Positions 23,765 to 33,716 of a stretch of 33,716 nucleotides of DNA are shown here, piece by piece. A program made the translations under genes and the position numbers. Below the pieces are notes generated by a model, which was not told the DNA's origin, did no database searches, and worked only from the letters and a program-made list of their open reading frames with translations. Each line of letters starts with the position of its first letter. The stretch's first letter is position 1. The DNA is from Bacteriovoracaceae bacterium (GTDB taxonomy: Bacteria > Bdellovibrionota > Bacteriovoracia > Bacteriovoracales > Bacteriovoracaceae), in assembly GCA_019752535.1 (NCBI GenBank), contig JAIEMA010000027.1:1-33716 (forward strand). The letters are read 5' to 3'.

Positions 23765-24843
23765 AGACTGAAAAAATTGATTTCATTAAAGGACAGTCAA
23801 CGGCACAGGTTGATTTGTTTTTTAATTTAAAACCTATCTCAGAAGTGGAGAGAGAGGGGCATGAGTCGCTTTATCTCTCTGGCGTCACAAGTGAAGCCCT
23901 TTACACCTCTTATCAAGATCTTTTAGAAGTGATGCCTTGGCTCTATAAGCAAGGGGCGAGAACTTGGTGTGATGTGGGTTGCGGAGTGGGTAGAAGCTGT
24001 TTGCTTTGGTCATGGCTCACTCAAGAGAGAGCGATAGGAATTGAATTAGTGCCAGAGAGAATTGAAGAGGCGAGAGCTGCTTGTCGCTCAAAAAATTTAT
24101 CTCAAATTCATTGGATAGAAGGTGATTTTTCCTCTCCTTCAAGAGCGCTACCGGAGAGTGATGTTTACTTTCTTTATTTGGCCACAGGGCCTCAACTCGA
24201 TGCTTTACTTGCAAAAATAAAAAAACGCTCGACCCCTTCATGGGTCGTTGTCATTGAATCTCACGGTGATTTGAAGCCTCGTCTGCAATGGGAGGCCTGG
24301 TGGCTTGCTCCAACGGCCAATCGCTTCTCACTCAAATCTTTTCGCCATGATCCCTGGGTTCAAGTTTATAAAACCAGGCCTGATCATCCGGTTTTTCATC
24401 TCGAAGATTCATGGGAGACAAAAAGTGGATTGCTGCCTCAGGACTTAGCTCTGCATCCCAACCCACTAGGTTATCTGTTAACTAAATCCTTTTTAAAGAA
24501 TTGGGAGATTGTGATTGATGAGCGAGGAGAAAAGTGGACCATGGAGACTATAGGCCTTGCTTGGCATGACATGAACACAGTTCAAGGTCATCTCCCTCCA
24601 AGGCAAGTCAGTTGGAGTCGAGAGAATATTGGTCTCAGAAGGATTCCCGAAGAAGGTCAATATGCCCAATGGTCAGCATGGAGAAGAGAAGAGCGACTTT
24701 TTTCCTACTTAACTCATCAAGGGATTAGTGGGCAGCGGGTCAAACTGAGAAAGATTATCATTTCTCCCTACGACGAGCTGGAGTTTTCAGACGGTGTGCG
24801 CGTAAAATGGGAAGATATTAAAAAATGGGAAGAATTGAAATGA
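23758..24843 (+). CDS. SAM methyltransferase (DOT1-like core) with extra C-terminal domain
   Basis: TTG 23758 overlaps the previous stop by 7 bases and has AGGA at a fair distance; no better start lies near. Motif I is WCDVGCGVGRS (70-80), the acidic residue after strand 2 is Glu96 (IGIELVPERIEEA), and the later blocks are EGDF (121-124) and VYFLYLAT (136-143). The GVGRS / ELVPE / YFLYL set resembles DOT1-like and related class I methyltransferases. Residues from about 190 to 361 form a Trp-rich second half with no family I recognise. No signal peptide is seen, so it is cytoplasmic. It may modify a product of this operon, but that is inference. Confidence 0.82.
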   Translation: MVETEKIDFIKGQSTAQVDLFFNLKPISEVEREGHESLYLSGVTSEALYTSYQDLLEVMPWLYKQGARTWCDVGCGVGRSCLLWSWLTQERAIGIELVPERIEEARAACRSKNLSQIHWIEGDFSSPSRALPESDVYFLYLATGPQLDALLAKIKKRSTPSWVVVIESHGDLKPRLQWEAWWLAPTANRFSLKSFRHDPWVQVYKTRPDHPVFHLEDSWETKSGLLPQDLALHPNPLGYLLTKSFLKNWEIVIDERGEKWTMETIGLAWHDMNTVQGHLPPRQVSWSRENIGLRRIPEEGQYAQWSAWRREERLFSYLTHQGISGQRVKLRKIIISPYDELEFSDGVRVKWEDIKKWEELK

Positions 24844-25883
24844 AGTTTTTTACTCTTTGCGCTCTTATGTTTTTTTATTCTTGTGCACACAAGATTATTG
24901 CAGATGGGGGACAAGCCCCATTTGAGAAAGAAAAGTATGAGCAACTCTCTCCCTCTGATTTGGCCACCTACGCTCAAACAGTAGTAAAAAAAGAGCAAAG
25001 AGACCCTGATTCAATGTCTCTCAAAGAATTCACGAAAACCAGTGAAGGTGAAATTAGAAAAATTGGACTTCTGATTGTGGAGAGTGAAATCCAACCCTCG
25101 CGCTCAGGACTCGCCACAGAGAGAAGTGTCTATCTCTCTCCTAGAGGAAAGCAGCTTTTAACAGAAGAGCTCTATCACTCTTTTTTTCAGCATCTAAAAG
25201 CTTTAAGCCCCAAGAAAACTCTGCATTTTCTAAAAAGCGCAGATTTATTTCTCTCCTCGAGTTATCGCAGCGCTGGAAGTCCAAGCAATGATTATATCCT
25301 TGCAACCAATGCTCATTTAACTGGCGAAGACGTTTTTTGGAGATTACCAGGAAAAAATATTCCAGAAGCGACGATCCTCACTCCAAGAGGCTTCCAAGAC
25401 ATGAGCATGATTATGATACCTGCTTATGATTTAATTGGTGGGGCCAAACCCAATCAGCACCAATTTCATTGGGTAAATGATGTCTGCAAAGAGATGGGCC
25501 TTGATGCCATAGTCGTTCTTCATATGGATGCCAGCTGGACGCGTGGCTCGATTGATAAAAGATCGAAAGAGGTCATTCCTGAAGAGATGAAGATGTCACT
25601 TAGGGGAAGTGTGATTTATCCCTGGGGTAAATTTCATCAAGCAGTGGAAGCGAAAGGGGAGAAGAGCTTATCGAAGTTAAATATTCCACTTGCCGCCTAT
25701 TCAATTGAAACGCGTTTTCCGATTACTTTGACTGTAGAAGAGAGCGCAGAGACGTTTGAATCAGCAGAAAACAATATCATTAATCCTCTTCGCGCTACAT
25801 TTACAAGTTTCGCTAGTCTTATGTCTTCTCGAATGATGACTGATATTTTGGCCACCCACTCTCAATCTGCTGGAGAGAAATAA
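24840..25883 (+). CDS. Putative lipoprotein of unknown function
   Basis: I start at ATG 24840, which overlaps the previous stop (ATGA); the open frame begins 15 bases earlier without a ribosome site. The front MKFFTLCALMFFYSCAHK looks like a lipoprotein signal, with Cys15 the likely lipid site although FYSC is a loose lipobox. The mature part of about 330 residues is mixed alpha-beta, with KIGLLIVESEIQPSRSG (early strand), LDAIVVLHMDASW (buried strand), and a long C-terminal helix. I do not recognise a family. It is the third gene of a coupled operon and ends exactly where the exporter gene begins. Confidence 0.78.
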   Translation: MKFFTLCALMFFYSCAHKIIADGGQAPFEKEKYEQLSPSDLATYAQTVVKKEQRDPDSMSLKEFTKTSEGEIRKIGLLIVESEIQPSRSGLATERSVYLSPRGKQLLTEELYHSFFQHLKALSPKKTLHFLKSADLFLSSSYRSAGSPSNDYILATNAHLTGEDVFWRLPGKNIPEATILTPRGFQDMSMIMIPAYDLIGGAKPNQHQFHWVNDVCKEMGLDAIVVLHMDASWTRGSIDKRSKEVIPEEMKMSLRGSVIYPWGKFHQAVEAKGEKSLSKLNIPLAAYSIETRFPITLTVEESAETFESAENNIINPLRATFTSFASLMSSRMMTDILATHSQSAGEK

Positions 25884-27095
25884 TTGTTAAAAGAAGAATA
25901 TCTCCAGAGAATTAAATTCATTGTTCAATATGGAAGAAGTCTTCACTCCGTGGGAGCCCCGGCCCATTCTCTTGAGGCCGCACTCAATGGCCTTTGTGAG
26001 CGCCTTGGACTTAAAGGCTCATTTGTCTCAATTCCAACCGCTATTTTTTATTCATTTAGATTTTTAGATGAAGAAGTCACTCGGATCGCTCGAGTGGAGC
26101 CAAGTGGTGTGAACCTTGGAAGGCTCACGAAAGTAGATCTCGTCGCCCAGGATGTTATTCGCCATAAACTCTCAGTGGATGAAGGGCATGCGAGGTTAGA
26201 AGAAATTTTTAATTCTGCTGATCCATACTCTCACTTGATTACTGTGTGCTGCTTCTCCATCACTTCGGCCGGAATGTTAACGCTTTTTGGAGGCACCTGG
26301 GGTGATCTTTTAACCGCCGCTCTCGTTGGAGCTTTAATTGGCATCCTCTCTCTTCCAAAACATTTTGGAGTCGTAGCTCAGCTCTACGAAGCCCTAATGG
26401 CTTTTGCGGCCACACTTCTTGCTTCATTATTTGGTAAAGTCTCTCCGGATATTAATCTCAGTGTGGTGATTCTCTCTTCACTTATCATGTTTATCCCTGG
26501 GCTCAATATCACGATTTCTATTGCTGAAATTGCCACTCAAAATCTCACTTCGGGCACTTCAAGACTAATGGGTGGATTCATGATTTTACTCAAACTCGCC
26601 TTTGGAGTTTTTGTGGGATCAAAACTCGCCTCACATATTCACATCAATGGATTGTCTTATACATTCGCCACAATCCCTTACTGGGTGACATTTATCAGTG
26701 TTCCCATTACTGCATTAATGTCGACAGTTATCTTTAAAGCCGAAGCCAGAGAAGCCAAGTGGATCACTCTGGCCGGTGTATTTGGTTATGCTCTCTCAAA
26801 AATTGGATCAAACTATTTTGGGCCAGAAATGGGTCTCTTTATTGGAGGGCTTGGAGTGGGTGCAGCGGCGAACCTTTTTGCACGCACGAGATTTCGTCCT
26901 AGCTCCATTTTCCAATTCCCCGGTCTCATTCTTCTTGTGCCAGGCTCGATTGCTTACAGGGGGCTAAATTATTTATTTGCTCGCGATGTGATCTTGGGCT
27001 TTGATACCGCTTTCACCATGATCACTTTAGCTTTCTCTCTAGTAGTTGGAGTTTTTGTCGGAAATATAGTGATTAAACCTCGTGTTAATTACTAA
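25884..27095 (+). CDS. ThrE-type threonine/serine exporter family protein
   Basis: TTG 25884 directly follows the preceding TAA, with GGAGAG upstream inside the previous gene. The 403-residue protein has a cytoplasmic N-terminal domain of about 115 residues, with the pattern YGRSLHSVGAPAHSLEAAL seen at the front of DUF1212/ThrE proteins. About ten membrane spans follow, including the paired C-terminal ThrE_2-like half (FQFPGLILLVPGSIAYRG). Both halves in one chain match the single-protein ThrE form. Amino-acid efflux is the family role; the substrate here is unproved. Close coupling to the lipoprotein suggests a joint export function. Confidence 0.85.
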   Translation: MLKEEYLQRIKFIVQYGRSLHSVGAPAHSLEAALNGLCERLGLKGSFVSIPTAIFYSFRFLDEEVTRIARVEPSGVNLGRLTKVDLVAQDVIRHKLSVDEGHARLEEIFNSADPYSHLITVCCFSITSAGMLTLFGGTWGDLLTAALVGALIGILSLPKHFGVVAQLYEALMAFAATLLASLFGKVSPDINLSVVILSSLIMFIPGLNITISIAEIATQNLTSGTSRLMGGFMILLKLAFGVFVGSKLASHIHINGLSYTFATIPYWVTFISVPITALMSTVIFKAEAREAKWITLAGVFGYALSKIGSNYFGPEMGLFIGGLGVGAAANLFARTRFRPSSIFQFPGLILLVPGSIAYRGLNYLFARDVILGFDTAFTMITLAFSLVVGVFVGNIVIKPRVNY

Positions 27096-27125
27096 GCAGC
27101 TTAAGAAATCTTCCGATAAGTTTTT

Positions 27126-27896
27126 ATGAGCAATAAATTATATGATATTTTACTCGTCGATGATGACGAAGATCTCTTAGAGATGCTTTGCGAGGTCTTT
27201 CCTAAAGATCGCTACCGGGTCTTTACGGCCAAAGACGGTCTTGAAGCCACGATGAAGTGCCAGAACCAAAGATTTCATGTGGTCGTGACAGACATCAGAA
27301 TGCCTAAGAAAGATGGAATTCGATTTATTAAAGACATGGTGGCCGGGATCTCAGCGCCGGGTGGGCATAAAGATAAAACAGTGGCGGAAACGCATATCTT
27401 TTTGATCTCCGCTTCCGTTGAAGATTATCGCGTAGAGATTGATCTTCTGCCAAAAGTGGAAGTCATTACAAAACCTTTTAGTGCGACAGAGATTCTCAAT
27501 AAAGTCGATTGCTCACTTTTTAAAAAATCACGCTCACCTGAGAAAATGGATAGTAAGAGCTTAAAGCCAGGTGAGATACTTATTGAAGAGGGCGAGGAAG
27601 ATCGCACTTTGTATCTCATTAAAGAGGGAACTCTCAAGATCATGAAAGGTCAAACTGTGGTGGCCACTCTTGGTGCAGGAGAGTTTATTGGAGAGATGTC
27701 GATTCTTAATAAAGGGGCGAGGACTGCTTCGGTGGTTGCTGTTTCAGATTCTGTTGTGATCCCTGTCCCTACCTCAAAATTAGAAGACACTCTTGATCAA
27801 CAACCGAAGTGGTTTAAGATACTGTTTCAGTCAGTTGTGAAACGTTTAGAAGTCACGACAAATTTATTAGCTGAAGCAGACAAAAAGAAGCGCTAG
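27126..27896 (+). CDS. Receiver domain fused to cyclic-nucleotide-binding domain
   Basis: The 256-residue protein starts with a response-regulator receiver: acidic pocket DDDED (12-16), phospho-acceptor Asp56 (VVTDIRMP), Ser95 and Lys116 (ITKPFS). A linker leads to a CRP-type ligand pocket at about 143-250, with GEILIEEGEEDRTLYLIKEG and a phosphate-binding cassette FIGEMSILNKGARTASV (Gly189-Glu190, Arg199). There is no DNA-binding helix-turn-helix, so it is a signalling adaptor instead of a transcription factor. No kinase is in its operon; the nearest is the sensor kinase at 29515-30747. Its stop overlaps the opposing gene by 4 bases (CTAG). Confidence 0.92.
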   Translation: MSNKLYDILLVDDDEDLLEMLCEVFPKDRYRVFTAKDGLEATMKCQNQRFHVVVTDIRMPKKDGIRFIKDMVAGISAPGGHKDKTVAETHIFLISASVEDYRVEIDLLPKVEVITKPFSATEILNKVDCSLFKKSRSPEKMDSKSLKPGEILIEEGEEDRTLYLIKEGTLKIMKGQTVVATLGAGEFIGEMSILNKGARTASVVAVSDSVVIPVPTSKLEDTLDQQPKWFKILFQSVVKRLEVTTNLLAEADKKKR

Positions 27897-28321
27897 TTCG
27901 TAAAACTTATTTTAGTCAGTCCATCGGGCAGCGTTGTCGGAAGATCTTTACTCCCAAAAATGACATAGAGACTTTGGTTATTTTCCTGAACAGAGCGGAT
28001 GCCTTGTTGAATGTTATCCACTTGCTTAAGCATCATGGCCCGACCTGTAAAAAATTTCACCCGCCAAAGATTTGTCAATTCACGAGAGGAGAGTTGCAGC
28101 ATATCCTCAAGATCCGTCTCACTGATCTTCGAGAAACGATCCAAGATTAAGGTATGCCCTTCAAGACTTCTCTTCGCTTTAATAATTGAAACTAACTCTT
28201 CAAGCTTCAAATCAATTTTTAATTGAGGATGATAGATAACAGTCATCTCTCCTGCACGAGCAAATGCTGGTGAAACGGTAAAAATGACAATTGTCAGTAA
28301 AAATAATAATAGTTTTCGCAT
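27893..28321 (-). CDS. Small PstS-like periplasmic binding protein
   Basis: The 142-residue protein has a signal peptide (MRKLLLFLLTIVIFTVSPAFA). The mature part resembles the short phosphate-binding-protein relatives found in many Proteobacteria. Those have a front half with a KLEELVSIIKAKR-like helix and a D-R segment (LILDRFS), then LSSRELTNLWRVKFFTGR and a final QSLYVIFGS strand, matching their typical pattern of a helix, a WxxxxFTG block and a closing strand. At this size it cannot be a full two-lobe transporter subunit, so it may act as a sensor partner. It is divergent from the porin and kinase genes, which suggests joint control. Confidence 0.65.
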   Translation of the reverse strand: MRKLLLFLLTIVIFTVSPAFARAGEMTVIYHPQLKIDLKLEELVSIIKAKRSLEGHTLILDRFSKISETDLEDMLQLSSRELTNLWRVKFFTGRAMMLKQVDNIQQGIRSVQENNQSLYVIFGSKDLPTTLPDGLTKISFTN

Positions 28322-28366
28322 TCGTATTTTTTCACTTTAAAATCTGTTTTCTTGTATATCATATGA

Positions 28367-28386
28367 CTGTTATTAAAATTTAACAG
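28367..28386. promoter_or_regulatory. Inverted repeat in the porin/PstS-like divergent region
   Basis: CTGTTA (28367-28372) and TAACAG (28381-28386) flank an AT-rich 8-base centre in the 74-base divergent region. The size and symmetry fit a dimeric repressor or activator site, which would sit just before the porin start at 28396. It does not match the direct-repeat form of a PhoB box. Confidence 0.4.
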
Positions 28387-28395
28387 CGAAATATT

Positions 28396-29505
28396 ATGAA
28401 ATCAAAAAATTCCCTTTTTCTTCTTTTGTTTTTCTTAAGTTCAAACGCTTTTGCTGTTGAAGTGGGGGCTTTTGGAAATATAAGAGCGGCGATGACGACC
28501 ATTGATAAGAATGTCACCTATAATGATATCTCCAATCGACCTACCGTTTCAGATGTCTCTCAAGTAGGTGTGAATTTCTCTCAGTCACTTTCTGATCAAT
28601 CTCATGGTTTGGTTCAGGTTCTTTACAATAATACATCTGGAGCGAATCTGGATTTATTTCAAATTAAACACCAACAAGAGGAATACACTTTTAGAATTGG
28701 AAAGCAGAGAATTCCTCTTCTTATGGTCTCAGAACATGTGCAGGTTGCGGCACTTCTTCCTTGGGTGAGTGCACCGACTGAAGTCTATGGAAAGCTGCCT
28801 TTTAATTCATTTAATGGTGCCAGTATTGAGAGAAGATTTGGACCGTTTAGTGCGCTCCTGTTTGCAGGAGATTCAACAGAAACTCTTGTGACTCCTGCAA
28901 CCGGCGCTTCGTATAATGTTAAGACTCGAGGTTTTCATGGGGCAAGGCTTGAACTCAATACAGATATCTCACGCCTCTATATGGGGTATGCTGGATTTGA
29001 TGGAATTGTTGATGTGGCAATTCAAACACCGATCTCCTCAGGCTCGTCTTCAAATGTTATTTATAAGTTCAGAGACAAACTAAATAATTATCAATTGATG
29101 ACAGTGGGGGGGAAACTCAACTGGGGCAAGTATTTCTTGATGTCTGAATACCTCGATGCAAAGAGTAATGGCTTTCTTGTGAAGAGAGAGAGATCTGGTT
29201 ATGTCAGCGTAGGAACAGTCATAAAGGATAAGTGACAACCCATCGCGACAGTGAGTCAAGATTTTGAAATCGAGTCTGAGATATTCCCAAGTCGCACGAC
29301 AAGCTATGATTTAGGGCTTCTCTACTTTTTAGATTCTTCAAGTGTTTTAAAAGCGGGCATCAAGCATGTCGATTATAATGAAAAAACGGCCACTGCTTCT
29401 GCTCTTCCATCGGCAGCAAATACCACGAATAATGGTCTGCCTTTTAGTGCCTCTCCTTCTCAGAATTTTGATGTCTACACGGTGGATTGGTCATTTATTT
29501 TTTAA
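28396..29505 (+). pseudogene. Porin-like outer-membrane protein with one in-frame TGA
   Basis: The reading frame runs 370 codons from a signal peptide (MKSKNSLFLLLFFLSSNAFA) to a C-terminal SFIF, the aromatic end of a barrel. It is broken by a single TGA at codon 280 (29233-29235). On both sides the frame is the same and the protein texture continues: GTVIKDK, stop, QPIATVSQDFEIESE, then DLGLLYFLD and AGIKHVDYN, all strand-like. TGG (Trp) to TGA is the simplest origin, since a Trp at this place suits the KDKWQP context. The protein resembles small substrate-specific porins such as OprO/P-type barrels, which pair with the PstS-like gene nearby. It may be a recent point-mutation pseudogene, a sequencing error, or subject to read-through. 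Confidence 0.75.
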
Positions 29506-29514
29506 AGATACGTT

Positions 29515-30747
29515 ATGAATGAATCACAGCTCTTTCCAAAAAAGTTAACCGTCTCCGCTCTGGTGGTGATGTTTTCTGTTCTCGTTTTTAGCTTTCTCGT
29601 GAATATTAAAAACATAAAGACCTTAACTGACTTCTCAGAAAAGGATGCTCCCTCCATTCAGCTCTCCTGTGCGGCTTCTCGTCTCATAGATGAACTTCAA
29701 TACAGTAATCCAAGTGATGCGATTCAAAAAAGAGAGATTTTACAGCAGACACTCCAGGAAATTGCCACTTTAACGAAAGATGCTCCACTCGTGTCAAAAA
29801 GCTTCCTTGCTGTAAATTCTAGCCATGAACTTCAAGAAAGCCTTGAAAACTATCTTTTAAAAAAGAATGAACAGCTTGAAGAGCAAAGAAAATCCTCAAT
29901 TGCCTCACTTGCTTTAACCATTTTTGGATCTGTCTTCTTTCTTGTCCTGGCCGTTTATATTTATTTTCGCTATCAGCTCAATCTCGCACAACTCAATGAG
30001 ATCTCGTCAAAACTTGAAAATGAAAAAGTGAAGTCAATTCATTCCGCCAAGCTTGCCTCCTTGGGTGAGATGGCCGCTGGAATGGCCCATGAAATTAATA
30101 ATCCACTCGCTGTGATTATTGGTCGAAGCGAAATCTCAATGGAGCAAGCCATTGCAGGTAATTTAACGGAAGCTGAAATTATTAAGACCCTTGGGAAAAT
30201 AAAAGAAGTCGCTTTACGCATTTCTGCGATTGTCACTTCCATGAGAAAAATTTCCCGTGGCACAAAAGAGACCACTCTTAGAAATATGTCTGTCGCTGAT
30301 GTCCTCACCGATGTTACCAATCTCATGAAAGAGAAATTAAAAATGCGAGAGATTGAAATTGATTTCTCCTCAATCCCACAAGAAGTCATGGTAAAGGCCG
30401 ATTTTTCTCTGTTATCTCAAATACTCATCAATTTAATTGGTAATGCTACGGATGCGCTGGCCGAATCGAGTCTTCCTGAAAAAAAGATCTGGATCGAAAC
30501 TCATGTTGCTGATGATAAAGTCGCTATTGCTGTGAATGATAGTGGAAAGGGCATTCCTGCTGATATCGCGACACGCTTATTTGAGCCATTCTACACGACG
30601 AAAGATGTGGGGAAGGGGACTGGTCTGGGGTTGAGTTTATCAAAAACTCTGGCCCATGATATGGGTGGAGATCTTATTTTAAATGCTACCGTTGCAAATA
30701 CTCGTTTTGACGTCATCTTAGAGAAATCTCATGACATTGAAGCCTGA
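29515..30747 (+). CDS. Sensor histidine kinase with short periplasmic domain
   Basis: The 410-residue protein has two membrane spans (about 13-31 and 129-151) enclosing a helical periplasmic sensor of about 100 residues. The kinase core has the H box MAAGMAHEINNPLAV with His192, N box LINLIGNATDA (306-316), G1 DSGKGIP (342-348), F box FEPFYTTK, and G2 GKGTGLGLSLSK (367-378). It has no receiver domain. It lies 10 bases after the porin frame, so it is co-transcribed with it. The separate receiver-cNMP protein at 27126-27896 is a likely partner. The PstS-like periplasmic protein could signal to it, as in other solute-bound sensor systems, but that link is inferred. Confidence 0.93.
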   Translation: MNESQLFPKKLTVSALVVMFSVLVFSFLVNIKNIKTLTDFSEKDAPSIQLSCAASRLIDELQYSNPSDAIQKREILQQTLQEIATLTKDAPLVSKSFLAVNSSHELQESLENYLLKKNEQLEEQRKSSIASLALTIFGSVFFLVLAVYIYFRYQLNLAQLNEISSKLENEKVKSIHSAKLASLGEMAAGMAHEINNPLAVIIGRSEISMEQAIAGNLTEAEIIKTLGKIKEVALRISAIVTSMRKISRGTKETTLRNMSVADVLTDVTNLMKEKLKMREIEIDFSSIPQEVMVKADFSLLSQILINLIGNATDALAESSLPEKKIWIETHVADDKVAIAVNDSGKGIPADIATRLFEPFYTTKDVGKGTGLGLSLSKTLAHDMGGDLILNATVANTRFDVILEKSHDIEA

Positions 30748-30816
30748 AATCTTTACCTCCTCTCACCTGTAAAATCTCATCGTCGGCTATAAGAGGGGAC
30801 TTATTAAGGAGTCTCT

Positions 30817-31476
30817 ATGTTGAAGCCAATCACTTTGTTTTTCGCACTCATTTTTTCTCTCTCCTCTTTTGCGATTGAATCACAAAAGATTCTTGTACCA
30901 AGTGATTTGAGTGAGAAAGAGGGAACTCTTCTCGTCGAAGAGCTTTTTCAATCGGGAAGAAATATTCTTCAATCTTCTACATTTGCTCTGGAGTCCTCTG
31001 AAAAGAGTGCTCAATATCCCTCTGGTGATTTCGTCCTTCTTTGGGGACTTGGTGAGGAGACTTCGAATCAGGATATGACTCAAAGTGAGTACAACAAGAT
31101 TTGGAGAATTATGAACTATCTTAAAAAGATGGGTTTTAGAGTCATCATGAACGTCCGTGCTGAGGGCGCAGATGTGAAAGAAGCTGTTGAAACTGAAGGC
31201 ACTTCTGTGGTGCTTTATTCTGGGCATGGAAACACTTCTGGCTTTTATGACTTCTTCTCTAGAAGAGTAACGTATGATCTTTTCAAAAACAAGGCCAAGT
31301 CAGTCTATCAATTCATTCTCTCGGCTTGTCATGGAACTGAATCTCGAGTGAATTATGCGCCACCAAAAGATATGATTATGTACACGTGGGAAGGACTCAC
31401 CAACACGGATGATCTCATGACATTTTTGATGGGATCATGGACAGGCATGGAAGGAAAAAACTTAGCGATCAGATAA
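30817..31476 (+). CDS. Exported caspase-like cysteine peptidase homologue
   Basis: AAGGAG lies five bases before the ATG. The 219-residue protein has a signal peptide (MLKPITLFFALIFSLSSFA). The core has the caspase-hemoglobinase fold pattern: a hydrophobic strand ending VVLYSGHGNTSG, with catalytic His137, and about 34 residues later a strand ending FILSACHGTES, with catalytic Cys171. The distance and order (His, then Cys) fit clan CD peptidases (caspases, gingipains, CHAT). The mature chain of about 200 residues is enough for one domain only, without pro- or sorting domains. Export of a clan CD protease suggests action on the envelope or another cell. A good bidirectional terminator follows. 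Confidence 0.78.
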   Translation: MLKPITLFFALIFSLSSFAIESQKILVPSDLSEKEGTLLVEELFQSGRNILQSSTFALESSEKSAQYPSGDFVLLWGLGEETSNQDMTQSEYNKIWRIMNYLKKMGFRVIMNVRAEGADVKEAVETEGTSVVLYSGHGNTSGFYDFFSRRVTYDLFKNKAKSVYQFILSACHGTESRVNYAPPKDMIMYTWEGLTNTDDLMTFLMGSWTGMEGKNLAIR

Positions 31477-31479
31477 TAA

Positions 31480-31505
31480 AAAAGGGCCCCATATGGGGCC
31501 CTTTT
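31480..31505. terminator. Bidirectional intrinsic terminator
   Basis: This is a 26-base perfect palindrome. Its core AAAAGGGCCCC is mirrored by GGGGCCCTTTT around an ATAT loop. It ends in TTTT on the plus side, and a run of T lies on the other side when read on the minus strand. It sits between the stop of the caspase-like gene (31476) and the stop of fadA (31509), so it can end both transcripts. Confidence 0.9.
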
Positions 31506-31508
31506 CAT

Positions 31509-33716
<2,208 letters not shown>

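Noticed and set aside
28344-28386. PhoB box before the porin
   Set aside because: CTGTT elements are present but not at the 11-base direct-repeat spacing of a Pho box; only an inverted repeat is supported.
29251-29505. Separate 84-residue gene after the porin stop
   Set aside because: It is in the same frame as the porin, has no ribosome site, and reads as the missing C-terminal strands of the same barrel.

Overview
The window looks like chromosomal, mid-GC DNA from a Gram-negative bacterium rich in exported proteins. My best guess is Bdellovibrionota (Bdellovibrio/Bacteriovorax-like). The reasons are the many small secreted and lipid-anchored proteins of unknown function, a DUF4105/Lnb-type envelope protein, a subtilase, a secreted caspase-like protein, beta-barrel proteins and a class I two-subunit fumarase. 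The assignment is inferred from gene style, not from a marker gene. I see no tRNA, rRNA, CRISPR, IS element or phage gene, and no gene-free stretch longer than about 150 bases.

Layout. 1-1716: end of a large secreted protein cut by the left edge. 1694-4558: uracil-DNA glycosylase on the minus strand, then an overlapping plus-strand run of a DnaQ-type exonuclease with a decayed GIY-YIG-like domain, an exported thermonuclease and a QueD-like protein. 4542-7649: minus-strand genes for an anchored hypothetical, an EEP phosphatase/nuclease, a secreted repeat protein and a His/Asp-rich protein. 7699-9560: a small protein, a lysine-methyltransferase-like enzyme and two exported minus-strand proteins, one a thioredoxin-fold redoxin. 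9631-13150: ammonium transporter, DUF3015-like protein and Lnb-like outer-membrane protein. 13296-17066: a 1256-residue repeat lipoprotein. 17063-18580: fumarase beta and alpha. 18641-19530: Hsp20 behind a sigma32-type promoter, a strong hairpin, and OsmC. 19403-20878: subtilase.

20945-27896: a tightly coupled plus-strand operon of an outer-membrane metalloprotease, a methyltransferase, a lipoprotein and a ThrE-type exporter, followed by a receiver/cyclic-nucleotide-binding regulator. 27893-30747: a small PstS-like periplasmic protein, a porin gene carrying one in-frame TGA, and a sensor histidine kinase. The lone receiver protein and the lone kinase sit close enough to be partners. 30817-31476: a secreted caspase-like protein ending in a bidirectional terminator. 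31509-33716: fadA and the 3-hydroxyacyl-CoA dehydrogenase half of fadB (cut by the right edge), for fatty-acid beta-oxidation.

Two window-wide patterns stand out. Operons are packed with stop/start overlaps, and six of the seven convergent gene pairs overlap at their 3' ends. In one of these a canonical terminator for the plus-strand gene lies inside the opposing ung gene.
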